Numbered from the stretch's first letter, positions 35,699 through 44,890 are shown. The stretch is 64,000 nt of DNA from CAVVVS01 sp963751355 (GCA_963751355.1 CAVVVS010000102.1:1-64000); one strand, 5' to 3'. The notes: generated by a model not told the origin, from the letters alone. Translations and numbers: made by a program.

Positions 35699-36901
35699 TT
35701 AGTTTGTTCCCGATAAATTAATAATAACTTTTTTAAAAGTAATGAGAAATTTCATTATCTCTTTCTGAGTAATGATAAAAGGAGGAAGTAACCGGACGAC
35801 TGAGTTACCCGAAGTTCCGACCAAAATGCCGTTCTCAAGCATATTAAGAGCAATATTTTTTGATGAAATTTCCGGTGTAAGCTCGATGCCAATCATTAAT
35901 CCTTTGCCCCTAACATCTTTTATTGAAGATAAATTTAGTCCATGCAAAGAATTCATAATAGTATTTCCAAGGTCTTCGATATTATTAAGTAAATTATCAT
36001 CGATTAAATCAACGACTTTGTTTGCGGCAGCCACGGCTACCGGGTTCCCGCCGAAGGTAGAACCGTGATTTCCGGGCTTTATTGCATCACTTACTTTTGA
36101 CGAACATATGACAGCTCCTAACGGTAATCCGTTTGCAATCGCTTTTGCCGTGGTAACAATATCAGGAAGAATGTCTTCATGCTGATAAGAGAAAAACTTA
36201 CCTGTTCTGCCGAACCCGGTTTGAATTTCATCAATGATTAAAAGAATTCCTTTTTCATCACAAAATTTCCGCAGAGCTTTTAGGTAACCTTCAGGCGCAA
36301 TATTCACACCACCTTCACCTTGAATTGTTTCCACTAAAACTGCAGCAGTATTTGAAGTATAAGCCTTTTCGATTTCGGCTATTTCTCCGAAAGGCACATA
36401 TATGAATCCCGGCAGCATGGGCTCGAATCCTTCATGAAATTTTTTCTGACCGGTAGCAGAGAGACTTCCGTAAGAACGCCCGTGGAAACCATTGATTGCC
36501 GTAATAATTTTATATTTACCATTTCCCCATTTTCTGGCAAATTTTATCGCGGCTTCAACCGCTTCGGTTCCGGAGTTACAAAAAAATACAGAATTCAAAC
36601 CGGAAATTCGTGCTAATTTGCCTGCTAATTTCTCTTGCGAAGAGGATTCATATAAATTGGATACATGCCATAATGAATTTACCTGTTCTAAAACAGCATG
36701 TTTGATTTCGAGATGATTATGACCTAAACTTGTTACCGCAATACCGCATAAAAAATCAATATATTCTTTACCGTTGTTATCAAAAAGATAAGCACCTTCT
36801 CCGTGCGTAAATTCAACAGGAAACCTGTTATATGTATTGAGCAGTGCCGAGTAATTCGAGCTCTCTTTTAACGGGGCTGATGATCCATGTTCCATTTGCA
36901 T
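35699..36901 (-). CDS. argD: Acetylornithine aminotransferase
   Basis: 400 aa from the ATG at 36901. It makes N-acetylornithine from N-acetylglutamate semialdehyde and glutamate with PLP. Class III aminotransferase features: NTYNRFPVEFTHGEG N-terminus, FCNSGTEAVEAAIKFAR, INGFHGRSYGSLSATG, LLIIDEIQTGFGRTG and Schiff-base Lys in TTAKAIANGLPLGA. The start overlaps the end of argB by 74 nt, because no later Met precedes the conserved N-terminal motif. An upstream in-frame non-ATG start at 36946 would lengthen the overlap. No strong ribosome site is visible. Confidence 0.93.
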   Translation of the reverse strand: MQMEHGSSAPLKESSNYSALLNTYNRFPVEFTHGEGAYLFDNNGKEYIDFLCGIAVTSLGHNHLEIKHAVLEQVNSLWHVSNLYESSSQEKLAGKLARISGLNSVFFCNSGTEAVEAAIKFARKWGNGKYKIITAINGFHGRSYGSLSATGQKKFHEGFEPMLPGFIYVPFGEIAEIEKAYTSNTAAVLVETIQGEGGVNIAPEGYLKALRKFCDEKGILLIIDEIQTGFGRTGKFFSYQHEDILPDIVTTAKAIANGLPLGAVICSSKVSDAIKPGNHGSTFGGNPVAVAAANKVVDLIDDNLLNNIEDLGNTIMNSLHGLNLSSIKDVRGKGLMIGIELTPEISSKNIALNMLENGILVGTSGNSVVRLLPPFIITQKEIMKFLITFKKVIINLSGTN

Positions 36902-37643
36902 TGTAATTTTTCTTTTTATTATTGAGATTATAAATTTGAGATCCAATCCAAATTTTGTTGATCCCTTCGTTCAGAAGGGAAGTACAGCTATTCAGTTTAG
37001 GAATCATACCGTCTTTTATGTCACCTTTAATTATACCTTCATTTATATCGTTTTTAGTAAGTATTTGTTTTACGCTACCGTCAATAATAACACCATTTAC
37101 ATCCGAAACGAAGAAAACAGTGTCCACTTTAATTGCAAGCGCTAATACTTCCGTAAAAATATCGGCGTTAACATTCATCAAATTTCCATTTGCGTCCCTG
37201 CATACACTCGAAAAAACGGGAATAATATTATTATTCATTAATTCCATTATCCAATCAATCTTGCCGTTAAGCTTAGGCTTTCCGACAAACCCAAGTTCGG
37301 TATCTAAATAATCGGCGACAAACGAATTTCTGTCAATACCGGAGTGACCGGATGCGATGAGACCGGCACTGTTCAATTTAGCTACAATCTGATTGTTTAC
37401 CAATCCTGCTTGAACTGCAGCTACAACTTCCATTTGTTCTTTAGTAGTAACTCTTTGACCGTCCTTAAATTTATTCTCGATACCTAATTTTTCCGACCAT
37501 TCAGTAATATGCTTACCGGCGCCGTGAACGACTAAAACTCCGTCAAAATTTTTATGAAGACTTTTAATCGTATTCGTCCACTTATCGGTTGATAAAAATT
37601 CTGGTAATGTTTTTCCGCTGATTTTAAGAACTGCTGTTTTCAT
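36828..37643 (-). CDS. argB: Acetylglutamate kinase
   Basis: 271 aa amino-acid-kinase-fold enzyme that phosphorylates N-acetylglutamate. Visible features: VLKISGKTL nucleotide-binding start, VVHGAGKHITEW, QRVTTKEQMEVV, IIPVFSSVC, MNVNADIFTEVLALAIKVDTVFFVSDVNGV and the DGMIPKLNSC C-terminal block. The family fold would normally end near GTWII; a further ~15 residues run on into argD, giving an unusual 74-nt overlap. The gene is 13 nt after argJ. The Lys replacement pattern near KISGKT is standard for the family. Confidence 0.92.
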   Translation of the reverse strand: MKTAVLKISGKTLPEFLSTDKWTNTIKSLHKNFDGVLVVHGAGKHITEWSEKLGIENKFKDGQRVTTKEQMEVVAAVQAGLVNNQIVAKLNSAGLIASGHSGIDRNSFVADYLDTELGFVGKPKLNGKIDWIMELMNNNIIPVFSSVCRDANGNLMNVNADIFTEVLALAIKVDTVFFVSDVNGVIIDGSVKQILTKNDINEGIIKGDIKDGMIPKLNSCTSLLNEGINKIWIGSQIYNLNNKKKNYNANGTWIISPVKRELELLGTAQYI

Positions 37644-37656
37644 AAATTCTAATCCT

Positions 37657-38862
37657 TTATGTTCTGTAATCCGAATTAATTCTTACATATTCTTCAGAAA
37701 AATCACATGTCCACCACGTAGATTTTTCAATTCCCAACCCAAGATCAATGTTAATTGTGAATTCATTATTAGATAAGATTTTCAATGCTTCTTCTTCGTT
37801 GAGGGTAACCAGGTAATTTGGCTGAAGAACCGGAAGTTCGTTGAAGCTAATTGAAATTTTTTCGGGATTCAAATCAGCGCCGCTTTGTCCTGCTGCACTG
37901 ATTATTCTGCCCCAATTTGCATCTGATCCGTAAATAGCTGTTTTAACGAGAGAAGAATTTGAAATAGATTTCCCCACCAGGTCCGCATCTTTTTTTGATT
38001 TCGCTCCGCTGACATTTACGGTGACTAATTTTGTTGCACCTTCTCCGTCGGATACAATTGATTTTGCCATTTCCCTGGTCAAAGTAGTTAAGCCTTCTTT
38101 GAAATTATTAAATCCGGAAGTTCCTTTCTTAATTTCAATTCCGGATTTACCATTTGCCATCAAAAGCACCATATCATTTGTGCTGGTTTCTCCATCAACA
38201 GAAATCTTATTAAAAGAATTATCCACAGAGAAAGATAAAATTTCCTGAAGGATATCTTTTTCAACTTTTGCATCTGTTGAAATGAACGCAAGCATGGTTG
38301 CCATATTGGGAGCAATCATTCCGCTGCCTTTACAAATTCCTCCAATAGTAATTTTTTTACCGTTAATATCGATTTCAACCGCATATGATTTTATTTTTGT
38401 ATCGGTTGTCATAATAGCTTCGGCAGCATCAATTCCCCCTTCCGAAGAAAGAAGTAGAGCGATGGATTTTATTCCGTCAAATAATTTTGCAGTTGGAAGT
38501 GGTTGTCCGATAACACCTGTTGAAGCAACTAAAACTTCTTCAGGAGGGATTCCTAGTTTTTCAGCACAAACCTTTTGAGATTCTTCAGCATCCTCTTCGC
38601 CTTGTACTCCGGTGCAAGCATTAGCATTGCCGGAATTTATTATCACGGCTTTAACATCATTACCGTTTTGAATTACTTTTTGAGTTAATAATAACGGAGC
38701 CGCTTTAACTTTATTCAATGTAAATGTAGCAGCAGCGGTACACGGAGATTCGGAAAAGATAAGTGCCAAATCTTTTCTTTTCCTTTTTATTCCGCAAAAC
38801 ATTCCAGCTGCTTTAAAACCGGGAGTTGATGTTACGGAACCGTTTTCAATAAGCTGAGACAT
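37657..38862 (-). CDS. argJ: Glutamate N-acetyltransferase / ornithine acetyltransferase
   Basis: 401 aa. It transfers the acetyl group from N-acetylornithine to glutamate, releasing ornithine and recycling acetyl. The self-processing site Ala188-Thr189 in APNMATMLAFIS is intact; Thr189 would become the nucleophile and new N-terminus of the beta chain. GNANACTG and STGVIGQPLP form the oxyanion region. Whether it also uses acetyl-CoA (bifunctional form) cannot be told from sequence. Its ATG overlaps the end of argC by 17 nt. Confidence 0.95.
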   Translation of the reverse strand: MSQLIENGSVTSTPGFKAAGMFCGIKRKRKDLALIFSESPCTAAATFTLNKVKAAPLLLTQKVIQNGNDVKAVIINSGNANACTGVQGEEDAEESQKVCAEKLGIPPEEVLVASTGVIGQPLPTAKLFDGIKSIALLLSSEGGIDAAEAIMTTDTKIKSYAVEIDINGKKITIGGICKGSGMIAPNMATMLAFISTDAKVEKDILQEILSFSVDNSFNKISVDGETSTNDMVLLMANGKSGIEIKKGTSGFNNFKEGLTTLTREMAKSIVSDGEGATKLVTVNVSGAKSKKDADLVGKSISNSSLVKTAIYGSDANWGRIISAAGQSGADLNPEKISISFNELPVLQPNYLVTLNEEEALKILSNNEFTINIDLGLGIEKSTWWTCDFSEEYVRINSDYRT

Positions 38863-39880
38863 CTTGCACCTTTTGATTTGTAATTCCCAATCCTTCGTAC
38901 CATCCGAATAATTTATTCATATTTTGAATTGCCTGTCCTGACGCACCTTTAACGAGGTTGTCTATTGCGGCGGTGACAATGATTGTTTTATCATTTACGG
39001 TGACATTCAGATCGCAATAATTAGTATTTACCGCCCACGATAATTTGGGTGGAACATCTCTTAATCTAACAAAGGGGGAATCACTGTAGAACTTCTTATA
39101 ATATCCTTTTAATTCATCTTCATCAATTTGTGTATTCATATGTAGCACCGAAGTTGCATAAATCCCTACGGCAACAGGCAGTAAATGAGTTGTAAATGAG
39201 TACGGCGCCTTATTACCTGCTTGAATTAAGGATTGCAATATTTCGGGATAATGCCGATGACCTTCAACATTATAAGCAGCAACATTTCCGTCCATTTCAG
39301 ACATCATCAAATGAGCTTTAGGATTTTTACCGGCTCCGCTTGTTCCGGAATATGCATTAGTGGTTATAGTAATTATTTGATCAGAATATCCGCTGACAGC
39401 AGGAAGCAGTGACAGAAGCGAAGCAGTTGGGTAACATCCGGGATTAGCTATTAAATTTGCATTGGAATAATCTGTACCGGTTACATCTGCTAATCCGTAT
39501 ACTTTTTCTTTGAGTAATTCAGGAGCCGTATGTTCTATTTTATACCATTTGGTATATTCTTCGGCAGAATTTAGTCTGAAATCACCGCCGAGATCTATTA
39601 TTAAATTGTCTGAATTTAACAGATCCGGCACAATTTTAAGAGCTTCGCCGTGGGGCAAAGCAATAAAAATGACATCATGATTACTGGAAATTCTGTCCAT
39701 ACCTTTTACGGTTGAATCAACAATGCTCCCGGAAAGTTCCGGGAAAATTTCTGTTAATTTTTTATCGACAGTTGTTAATCCATATACAGAATATTCGTCA
39801 ATATAGGAATGTGAACTACAGAACTGTATTAATCTATTACCCGTATAACCGCTTCCACCAATAATTCCGACTGAGATCAT
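38846..39880 (-). CDS. argC: N-acetyl-gamma-glutamyl-phosphate reductase
   Basis: 344 aa. It reduces N-acetylglutamyl phosphate to the semialdehyde with NADPH. The Rossmann loop GIIGGSGYTGNRL is at the N-terminus; the catalytic Cys lies in IANPGCYPTASLL (~residue 149), followed by SGTSGAGKNPKAHLM and GHRHYPEI with the catalytic His. It is the first gene of the argC-J-B-D-R-G-H operon. The 354-nt region upstream holds two ArgR-like boxes and a candidate promoter. Confidence 0.95.
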   Translation of the reverse strand: MISVGIIGGSGYTGNRLIQFCSSHSYIDEYSVYGLTTVDKKLTEIFPELSGSIVDSTVKGMDRISSNHDVIFIALPHGEALKIVPDLLNSDNLIIDLGGDFRLNSAEEYTKWYKIEHTAPELLKEKVYGLADVTGTDYSNANLIANPGCYPTASLLSLLPAVSGYSDQIITITTNAYSGTSGAGKNPKAHLMMSEMDGNVAAYNVEGHRHYPEILQSLIQAGNKAPYSFTTHLLPVAVGIYATSVLHMNTQIDEDELKGYYKKFYSDSPFVRLRDVPPKLSWAVNTNYCDLNVTVNDKTIIVTAAIDNLVKGASGQAIQNMNKLFGWYEGLGITNQKVQDVSAY

Positions 39881-40055
39881 ATTTAAAATTCCTTAATGAT
39901 TTAAAAGACAAAATGATGTATTTATTTGTAATTGGAATGTTATTACCCCAGACGGGGGCGACGGGTTAAATGGCGAGTTTGTGGTATAGTTTTGGCACTA
40001 AAAAATATTTGTACCAAAGTGTATGCGATATTTAATTTTATAAAATTCATGGTGT

Positions 40056-40084
40056 AAACTAAATAATATTTTATTAATTGTCAA
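40056..40084 (-). promoter_or_regulatory. Candidate promoter of the argCJBDRGH operon
   Basis: On the minus strand a perfect TTGACA (40084-40079) is followed after 17 nt by TAGTTT (40061-40056). Transcription would start near 40048, leaving a ~170-nt leader before argC. The weak -10 would suit a regulated promoter. ArgR-like box 1 ends 9 nt upstream of the -35. Confidence 0.4.
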
Positions 40085-40092
40085 GTAGCAAT

Positions 40093-40106
40093 TGCATAAT
40101 CTTGCA
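40093..40106. promoter_or_regulatory. ArgR operator-like box 1 (upstream of argC)
   Basis: TGCATAATCTTGCA, within the inverted repeat ATTGCA-N6-TGCAAT (40091-40108). It fits the general ARG-box shape TGnAT-N4-ATnCA with one mismatch. It sits beside the candidate -35 of the arg operon. Confidence 0.45.
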
Positions 40107-40144
40107 ATGATAGTCTCATTTTGGCTTTGAAATCACATCTTAAA

Positions 40145-40158
40145 TGCATAACTATACA
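40145..40158. promoter_or_regulatory. ArgR operator-like box 2 (upstream of argC)
   Basis: TGCATAACTATACA matches TGnAT-N4-ATnCA at all fixed positions and is extended symmetrically to AATGCATAACTATACATT (40143-40160). It lies about 52 nt, centre to centre, from box 1, i.e. about five helical turns, which would place both boxes on the same DNA face for an ArgR hexamer. Confidence 0.5.
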
Positions 40159-40234
40159 TTTATTTGCCCGTTAGCGGATTTTTACCCAAATATTTAAATT
40201 TATATTCATTTGAAAAATAATACAAATTGTTCCT

Positions 40235-41167
40235 TTAAATTATTAAAGACATTATAGCTTTTTGAACGTGAAGCCTGTTTTCCGCCTCATCGAAAATAAT
40301 AGAATTTGGTGAATCAGCAATTTCATTTGTAACCTCTTCGCCTCTGTGAGCGGGTAAGCAGTGCATAAATAAATAATCATCTTTAGCGTTCTTCACAAAC
40401 TCACCGTTAATTTGATAGTTCGAAAAAATATTTTTCCGTTTTTCAGATTCGGTTTCCTGTCCCATGCTTGTCCAGGTATCGGTATATATTATATCTGCTT
40501 GTTTGACCGCTTCTGCAGGTTCATTATTGATTTCAACTTTGCTTGAAAAGTACATGGCATTATACTCTGCATCTTTTACTATTTCGGCATTCGGTTCATA
40601 TCCTTTGGGGGATGCGACAAAAATATCAATTCCCACTTTCGAACAGCCGTGCAATAAACTGTGGCATACATTATTACCATCTCCGATATATGCTAATTTC
40701 AGTCCTCTTAGTTTTTGTTTCTTCTCATAAATTGTAAAAAGGTCTGTTAAACCCTGACAGGGATGCAGCAAATCAGTAAGCCCGTTTATAACCGGAATTG
40801 AACCATAATTTGCAAAATCGACAACATCCTGGTGCGCAAATGTTCGAATCATCAATCCATCAAGATATCTTGATAGGACCTTAGCAGTATCATGAATTGA
40901 TTCGTTACGGTTTAGCTGCAGATCATTTGGGCCTAGGTACAATGCAGTGCCGCCGAGTTGATACATTCCAACTTCGAAAGAAACCCTAGTTCGGGTCGAA
41001 GGTTTTGAAAATATCATTCCAAGGGTCTTGCCTTTTAATAGGGTATGAGACTGATTGGAAAGTTGTTTGATTTTTAATGAGGCACTCAATTCAAAAATTT
41101 GCCAGATCTCTTCGTATGAAAGATCTTGAATTGAAAGTATACTTTTGCCTTTCATATTTATCGCCAT
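40235..41167 (-). CDS. argF: Ornithine carbamoyltransferase
   Basis: 310 aa from the ATG at 41167, chosen because GGGAG sits 5 nt upstream; an in-frame TTG at 41179 is the alternative. It makes citrulline from ornithine and carbamoyl phosphate. Carbamoyl-phosphate motif STRTR (57-61), HPCQ (135-138) and catalytic HCLP (269-272) are present, and the ornithine loop reads DTWTSMGQE. The SMG loop and the HRGEEV tail fit true ornithine enzymes, not the acetyl- or succinylornithine variants found in many Bacteroidota. It is transcribed separately, 354 nt upstream of argC. Confidence 0.93.
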   Translation of the reverse strand: MAINMKGKSILSIQDLSYEEIWQIFELSASLKIKQLSNQSHTLLKGKTLGMIFSKPSTRTRVSFEVGMYQLGGTALYLGPNDLQLNRNESIHDTAKVLSRYLDGLMIRTFAHQDVVDFANYGSIPVINGLTDLLHPCQGLTDLFTIYEKKQKLRGLKLAYIGDGNNVCHSLLHGCSKVGIDIFVASPKGYEPNAEIVKDAEYNAMYFSSKVEINNEPAEAVKQADIIYTDTWTSMGQETESEKRKNIFSNYQINGEFVKNAKDDYLFMHCLPAHRGEEVTNEIADSPNSIIFDEAENRLHVQKAIMSLII

Positions 41168-41268
41168 TTTTGCTCCCAAGATTGAAGTATAGTAATATCC
41201 CTGATTTATTTTAATTCATTTAAATGAATCTGAAGGGCACAAAAATAATAAAATATATTCTATTGTAA

Positions 41269-41282
41269 AGCATAATAATACA
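41269..41282. promoter_or_regulatory. ArgR operator-like box upstream of argF
   Basis: On the minus strand TGTATTATTATGCT fits TGnAT-N4-ATnCA with only the last base different. It is ~102 nt upstream of the argF ATG. The rest of the 337-nt region between argF and kdsC is AT-rich; a palindrome ATTCATTTAAATGAAT at 41214-41229 is also present, but has half-sites in the wrong order for ArgR. Confidence 0.4.
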
Positions 41283-41504
41283 AAATAACGAAATAAATAT
41301 TGAAAATAGATAGATTAATTGATAATATATACAATTATATGTATATGAGTGTGGTTGGCTAGGGGAGATTTTTATCACATTTTCGCAGTATAAATATTGG
41401 AACTACAATTTAATCTTAGATTCTTACACAATTTCAAAGTCTAACACAACGTTTGGAAGCGGCTATTTTATAGAAGCAACCTTAAGAATATTTACAGAAA
41501 ATGT

Positions 41505-42044
41505 TTAAAGGATTTTACCTTCAGATTGAATTCTAATAATCAATTCAGCTATTTCTCTGAAAGCCCCGTTTCCGCCACTATTTGAACAAATATAATCAGC
41601 AAGTTCTTTTATCTCTTCAAAAGCATCAGAAGGACATGCAGTAAAGCCAACAAGTTTCATAATTTCTTTGTCGTTTACATCATCACCAATATATGCAATA
41701 TTTTCAGAATTTAGTTCTAATTTTTTAAGGATCTCGGATAGTAGTAAATGTTTCTGTTTAACTCCTAAATACAATTCTTTTATTAACAATTTTTCGGCTC
41801 TTTTTTTTACGGAACCCGACGATTCACCGGTGATGATACCGGTCTCAATTCCCAAAATATTATGCAGTCTTTCAACTCCCATCCCATCTCTTATAGAGAA
41901 TCTCTTCATTTCTTCTCCTCTTGCGGAATAATAAACACCGCTGTCTGTAAGCACTCCATCGTTATCGGTCAATACAAATTTCACTTTTTTTATCTTCTCA
42001 ATTATCCCGGGTTTTTGCTTCAAATTGAATCTTTTTTGAGCCAT
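41505..42044 (-). CDS. kdsC: KdsC-type HAD phosphatase
   Basis: 179 aa, the usual KdsC length. HAD motif I is LTDNDGVLTDSGVYY (nucleophile Asp and acid Asp around the DxD), motif II region TGESSGSVKKRAEKL, motif III Lys in KQKHLLLSEIL and motif IV IGDDVNDKEIM; there is no cap domain, as in KdsC tetramers. It probably dephosphorylates KDO-8-phosphate for lipopolysaccharide core synthesis; a related sugar-acid phosphate phosphatase is possible. It is divergent from the LD-carboxypeptidase gene. Confidence 0.82.
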   Translation of the reverse strand: MAQKRFNLKQKPGIIEKIKKVKFVLTDNDGVLTDSGVYYSARGEEMKRFSIRDGMGVERLHNILGIETGIITGESSGSVKKRAEKLLIKELYLGVKQKHLLLSEILKKLELNSENIAYIGDDVNDKEIMKLVGFTACPSDAFEEIKELADYICSNSGGNGAFREIAELIIRIQSEGKIL

Positions 42045-42154
42045 TCTGATGTACCTTTCTAATCTCTTGTAAACAAAGAATTTGTAAGAATAAAAATGAT
42101 TTTGTAATTTAAGTTAAATTTTAATAAACTAACAGCCATAAAGAGCGAGGATTT

Positions 42155-43099
42155 ATGAAAATAGTTAAACCGAAAAAACTTGCAAAAGGGGATTTAATTG
42201 GGATAATCTCGCCGGCATCTTCACCCGATGAATTATCAAAAATTGAAAGTGGAGTAAAATATTTGGAGAACATTGGATACCGGGTAGAAGTTGGCAAAAA
42301 TGTAGGTAAGTATCTGGGTTATCTTGCAGGAAATGATGAGGAAAGACTGGAAGATCTCCATTATATGTTCGGGAAAAAAGAAATAAAAGCTATTATTTGT
42401 GTTAGAGGGGGGTACGGAAGTCCACGCATTTTGGATAAAATTAATTACAAACTAATTCAAAATAATCCGAAAATATTTGTCGGATATAGTGATATAACAG
42501 CATTACAAATGGCATTTTTAAATAAAACCGGACTAGTAACATTTGCCGGACCAATGCTGGCTGTTGATTTTTATGATGATGTAAGTCCTTTCACGGAGGA
42601 AATGTTCTGGGCATTAGTAACTTCGAATAAAAAGTATGGTAAAATTCAGCCGCCCGGAGATGAAAAAATATTTTCTCTTACCAAAGGAATGTCTAAGGGA
42701 AGAATCATCGGTGGGAACCTGGCATTAATAGATTCGTTGATAGGTACTTCATATCTACCTCCTGTGAAAGATAAAATATTGCTGCTCGAAGAAGTCGGTG
42801 AACTGCCGTACCGCATCGATCGGATGCTGAATCATTTACGGCTGGCTAATGTATTCAGTCAATTGAACGGAGCTATATTAGGAGCATTTACCGACTGCAA
42901 CGAAAGTGATCCTTCAAAACGTACATTGACCTTAGGTGAAGTTGTTGCGGATTATTTTGATCATATGAAATTTCCTGTAGTATATAACTTCAAACATGGA
43001 CATATAAAGGACAGTATCACAATTCCTTTCGGGGTTACCGTTAAAGTAAATTCTTCGAGAAGTAATGTTGAGATAATGGAAGGTGCGGTTATAAACTAA
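42155..43099 (+). CDS. S66-family LD-carboxypeptidase (muramoyltetrapeptide carboxypeptidase)
   Basis: 314 aa. The Ser-Glu-His catalytic set of family S66 is visible: nucleophile Ser in FVGYSDITALQM, Glu in LLLEEVGELPYRIDRML, and His in FKHGHIKDSITIPFG; CVRGGYGSPRIL supplies the oxyanion strand. It removes the terminal D-alanine from murein tetrapeptides during cell-wall recycling, or cleaves a related isopeptide. No signal peptide is present, so a cytoplasmic recycling role is expected. A ribosome site (GAGGA) lies 5 nt before ATG. Confidence 0.9.
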   Translation: MKIVKPKKLAKGDLIGIISPASSPDELSKIESGVKYLENIGYRVEVGKNVGKYLGYLAGNDEERLEDLHYMFGKKEIKAIICVRGGYGSPRILDKINYKLIQNNPKIFVGYSDITALQMAFLNKTGLVTFAGPMLAVDFYDDVSPFTEEMFWALVTSNKKYGKIQPPGDEKIFSLTKGMSKGRIIGGNLALIDSLIGTSYLPPVKDKILLLEEVGELPYRIDRMLNHLRLANVFSQLNGAILGAFTDCNESDPSKRTLTLGEVVADYFDHMKFPVVYNFKHGHIKDSITIPFGVTVKVNSSRSNVEIMEGAVIN

Positions 43100-43179
43100 A
43101 ATTAATTTTATAATATTTCATTTTTCTTCTTTGCGATATTTATGAAATTTAAATAGACGTTTAGCAATTAACACAAGTT

Positions 43180-44010
43180 CTAACTTTTTATATGCGTTAT
43201 ATACTTCCCGTCAAATTTTTTCTTAGCGTTTTGTGCTGTAACTAAATTAGGAAATATCCCGAATAATGATGAACCACTGCCGGACATTAATGCGAATAAT
43301 GCACCGGATTTATATAATTGTTGTTTTATTTGTTTAATGGCAGAATACCTTTGGAATACCGGGATTTCGAAATCATTTTGAATTTTCTGCTTGAGTATTT
43401 TAAAATCAGGTTCTACTGTACCGTCTAATTCGGATAAATCAAAAACCGGTTTTTTGGGAATGATATTCCTATATGCCCATTTAGTGGAAACGTGAATGTT
43501 CGGGGTAACCAGTAAAATTGGAAAATTAATATTGAAATTAAATTCTCGTAATATTTCTCCTCTTGAACCTGCTAAAGAAGGGACAGGGTTAATAAAAAAG
43601 GGTACATCCGAACCGATTTCCATGGCAAATTTTCTTAGCTGATCGGCAGTTAGTTTTAATTTAAACAGCTTATTTAAAGCTAATAAAGTTGCAGCAGCAT
43701 CGGAACTCCCTCCGCCGAGTCCGGCTCCCATCGGGATGCTTTTTTGAAGAAAAATCTCAAGATTGAAAGATTTATTAAACTGATTCTCAAGTACTCTAAT
43801 GGCTTTGGTTATTAAATTATCCTCCGTATTTCTGAGGGAGTCTACGTTGCATATAATTGTGGTATGAGTAGATTTTTTGAATTCAATATAATCAAAAAAA
43901 TCAATAGGATAGAAAATACTGATTATGTCGTGAAACCCGTCATCTCTTTTTTTGACTACATTCAGTCCGAAATTGATTTTTGCAGGAGTCTTAATTTCTA
44001 ATTTTTCCAT
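43180..44010 (-). CDS. ispE: 4-diphosphocytidyl-2-C-methyl-D-erythritol kinase
   Basis: 276 aa GHMP kinase of the MEP isoprenoid pathway, ATP-dependent. The ATP loop IPMGAGLGGGSSDAAATL starts near residue 92 and is complete; the N-terminal TPAKINFGLNV and the DVPFFI and MSGSGSSLFGIF motifs complete the family. The start overlaps the end of the homocysteine methyltransferase gene by 20 nt. Other MEP genes are not in the window. Confidence 0.94.
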   Translation of the reverse strand: MEKLEIKTPAKINFGLNVVKKRDDGFHDIISIFYPIDFFDYIEFKKSTHTTIICNVDSLRNTEDNLITKAIRVLENQFNKSFNLEIFLQKSIPMGAGLGGGSSDAAATLLALNKLFKLKLTADQLRKFAMEIGSDVPFFINPVPSLAGSRGEILREFNFNINFPILLVTPNIHVSTKWAYRNIIPKKPVFDLSELDGTVEPDFKILKQKIQNDFEIPVFQRYSAIKQIKQQLYKSGALFALMSGSGSSLFGIFPNLVTAQNAKKKFDGKYITHIKS

Positions 44011-44890
44011 ATATTATACTTTTAATTTCCTTAATATGCTCCGGTCCTGAGCCGCAGCAGGCACCTATGAATGAGGGTTTTTTATTTAATATTTCTTTTA
44101 CGTATTTAGCATATTCTAATGGGGGAATACCGCATTTTATATTTTCATCGGTATAATTACCTGAACCGCAATTAAGGTAAGTTCCCCAATTATAATTAAT
44201 ATTATTTCGCTCTAATAATTTCATAAACAAATTTGGATAAACACAGTTCACACCAATTCCCAACGGGTTATAATCAGAAATCAACTTTACCGCATCGTCA
44301 AAATTCTCACCGCTTAACAATGTCAAATTTTCATTAAGGAATAAGCTCATAACATACGGGATATCATTTTTTGCACAATGTTCGCAAATTATTTTAATTT
44401 CATCGAAGTGACTTTGAGTTTCGTTTAATATAAAGTGAGCTCCATTTTCCATTAATAAATTTAAATGCTTCTGATGATTATTTTCGAGCTCTTTTTTTGT
44501 TAACTTTCTTTCGATTTGGTAGCAATCCTCAGCGGGAGCATTTGAGCCGGCAATAAAAACCGGCAAACTTTCAACAGCTTCGGCTGCAATTTTTAGGCTC
44601 ATTTTTACTAGTCCATTTTCGTTTTTAATTCCGTATTCGGAAAGTGCAGCGGGATTTGTTCTAAATGTGTTTGTAGTAATAATATCAGCCCCTGCATTGA
44701 TATACTCTTTGTGCACTTCCAATACAACATCCGGATTGGTTTTATTCGCCATCGACATCCACAGCGGACCTTCGGTTTTGAGTCCCTTTTGCTGTAAAAG
44801 GCTGCCCATTGCACCGTCTAAAATTAGAGGTCTGTTTATTCTTCTGAATAATGAAAGAGGATTTATATTTTTAATTAAATCCAACATCAT
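43991..44890 (-). CDS. Homocysteine S-methyltransferase family protein
   Basis: 299 aa TIM-barrel enzyme. The N-terminal RPLILDGAMGSLLQQKG and the zinc-binding Cys set (C216 in GVNCVYP; C278 and C279 in GACCGSGPEHI) are those of the Pfam S-methyl_trans family, like MmuM or the first domain of MetH. It would methylate homocysteine to methionine, with S-methylmethionine, betaine-like or corrinoid donors; no cobalamin domain is fused. Its ATG overlaps the stop of the upstream GT9 gene by 4 nt, an odd functional pairing. Confidence 0.88.
   Translation of the reverse strand: MMLDLIKNINPLSLFRRINRPLILDGAMGSLLQQKGLKTEGPLWMSMANKTNPDVVLEVHKEYINAGADIITTNTFRTNPAALSEYGIKNENGLVKMSLKIAAEAVESLPVFIAGSNAPAEDCYQIERKLTKKELENNHQKHLNLLMENGAHFILNETQSHFDEIKIICEHCAKNDIPYVMSLFLNENLTLLSGENFDDAVKLISDYNPLGIGVNCVYPNLFMKLLERNNINYNWGTYLNCGSGNYTDENIKCGIPPLEYAKYVKEILNKKPSFIGACCGSGPEHIKEIKSIIYGKIRN

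Noticed and set aside
41214..41229. Palindrome ATTCATTTAAATGAAT upstream of argF as an ArgR box
   Set aside because: The half-sites are in the reverse order (ATTCA...TGAAT in place of TGAAT...ATTCA), and such AT-rich palindromes arise easily here; the box at 41269-41282 fits better.
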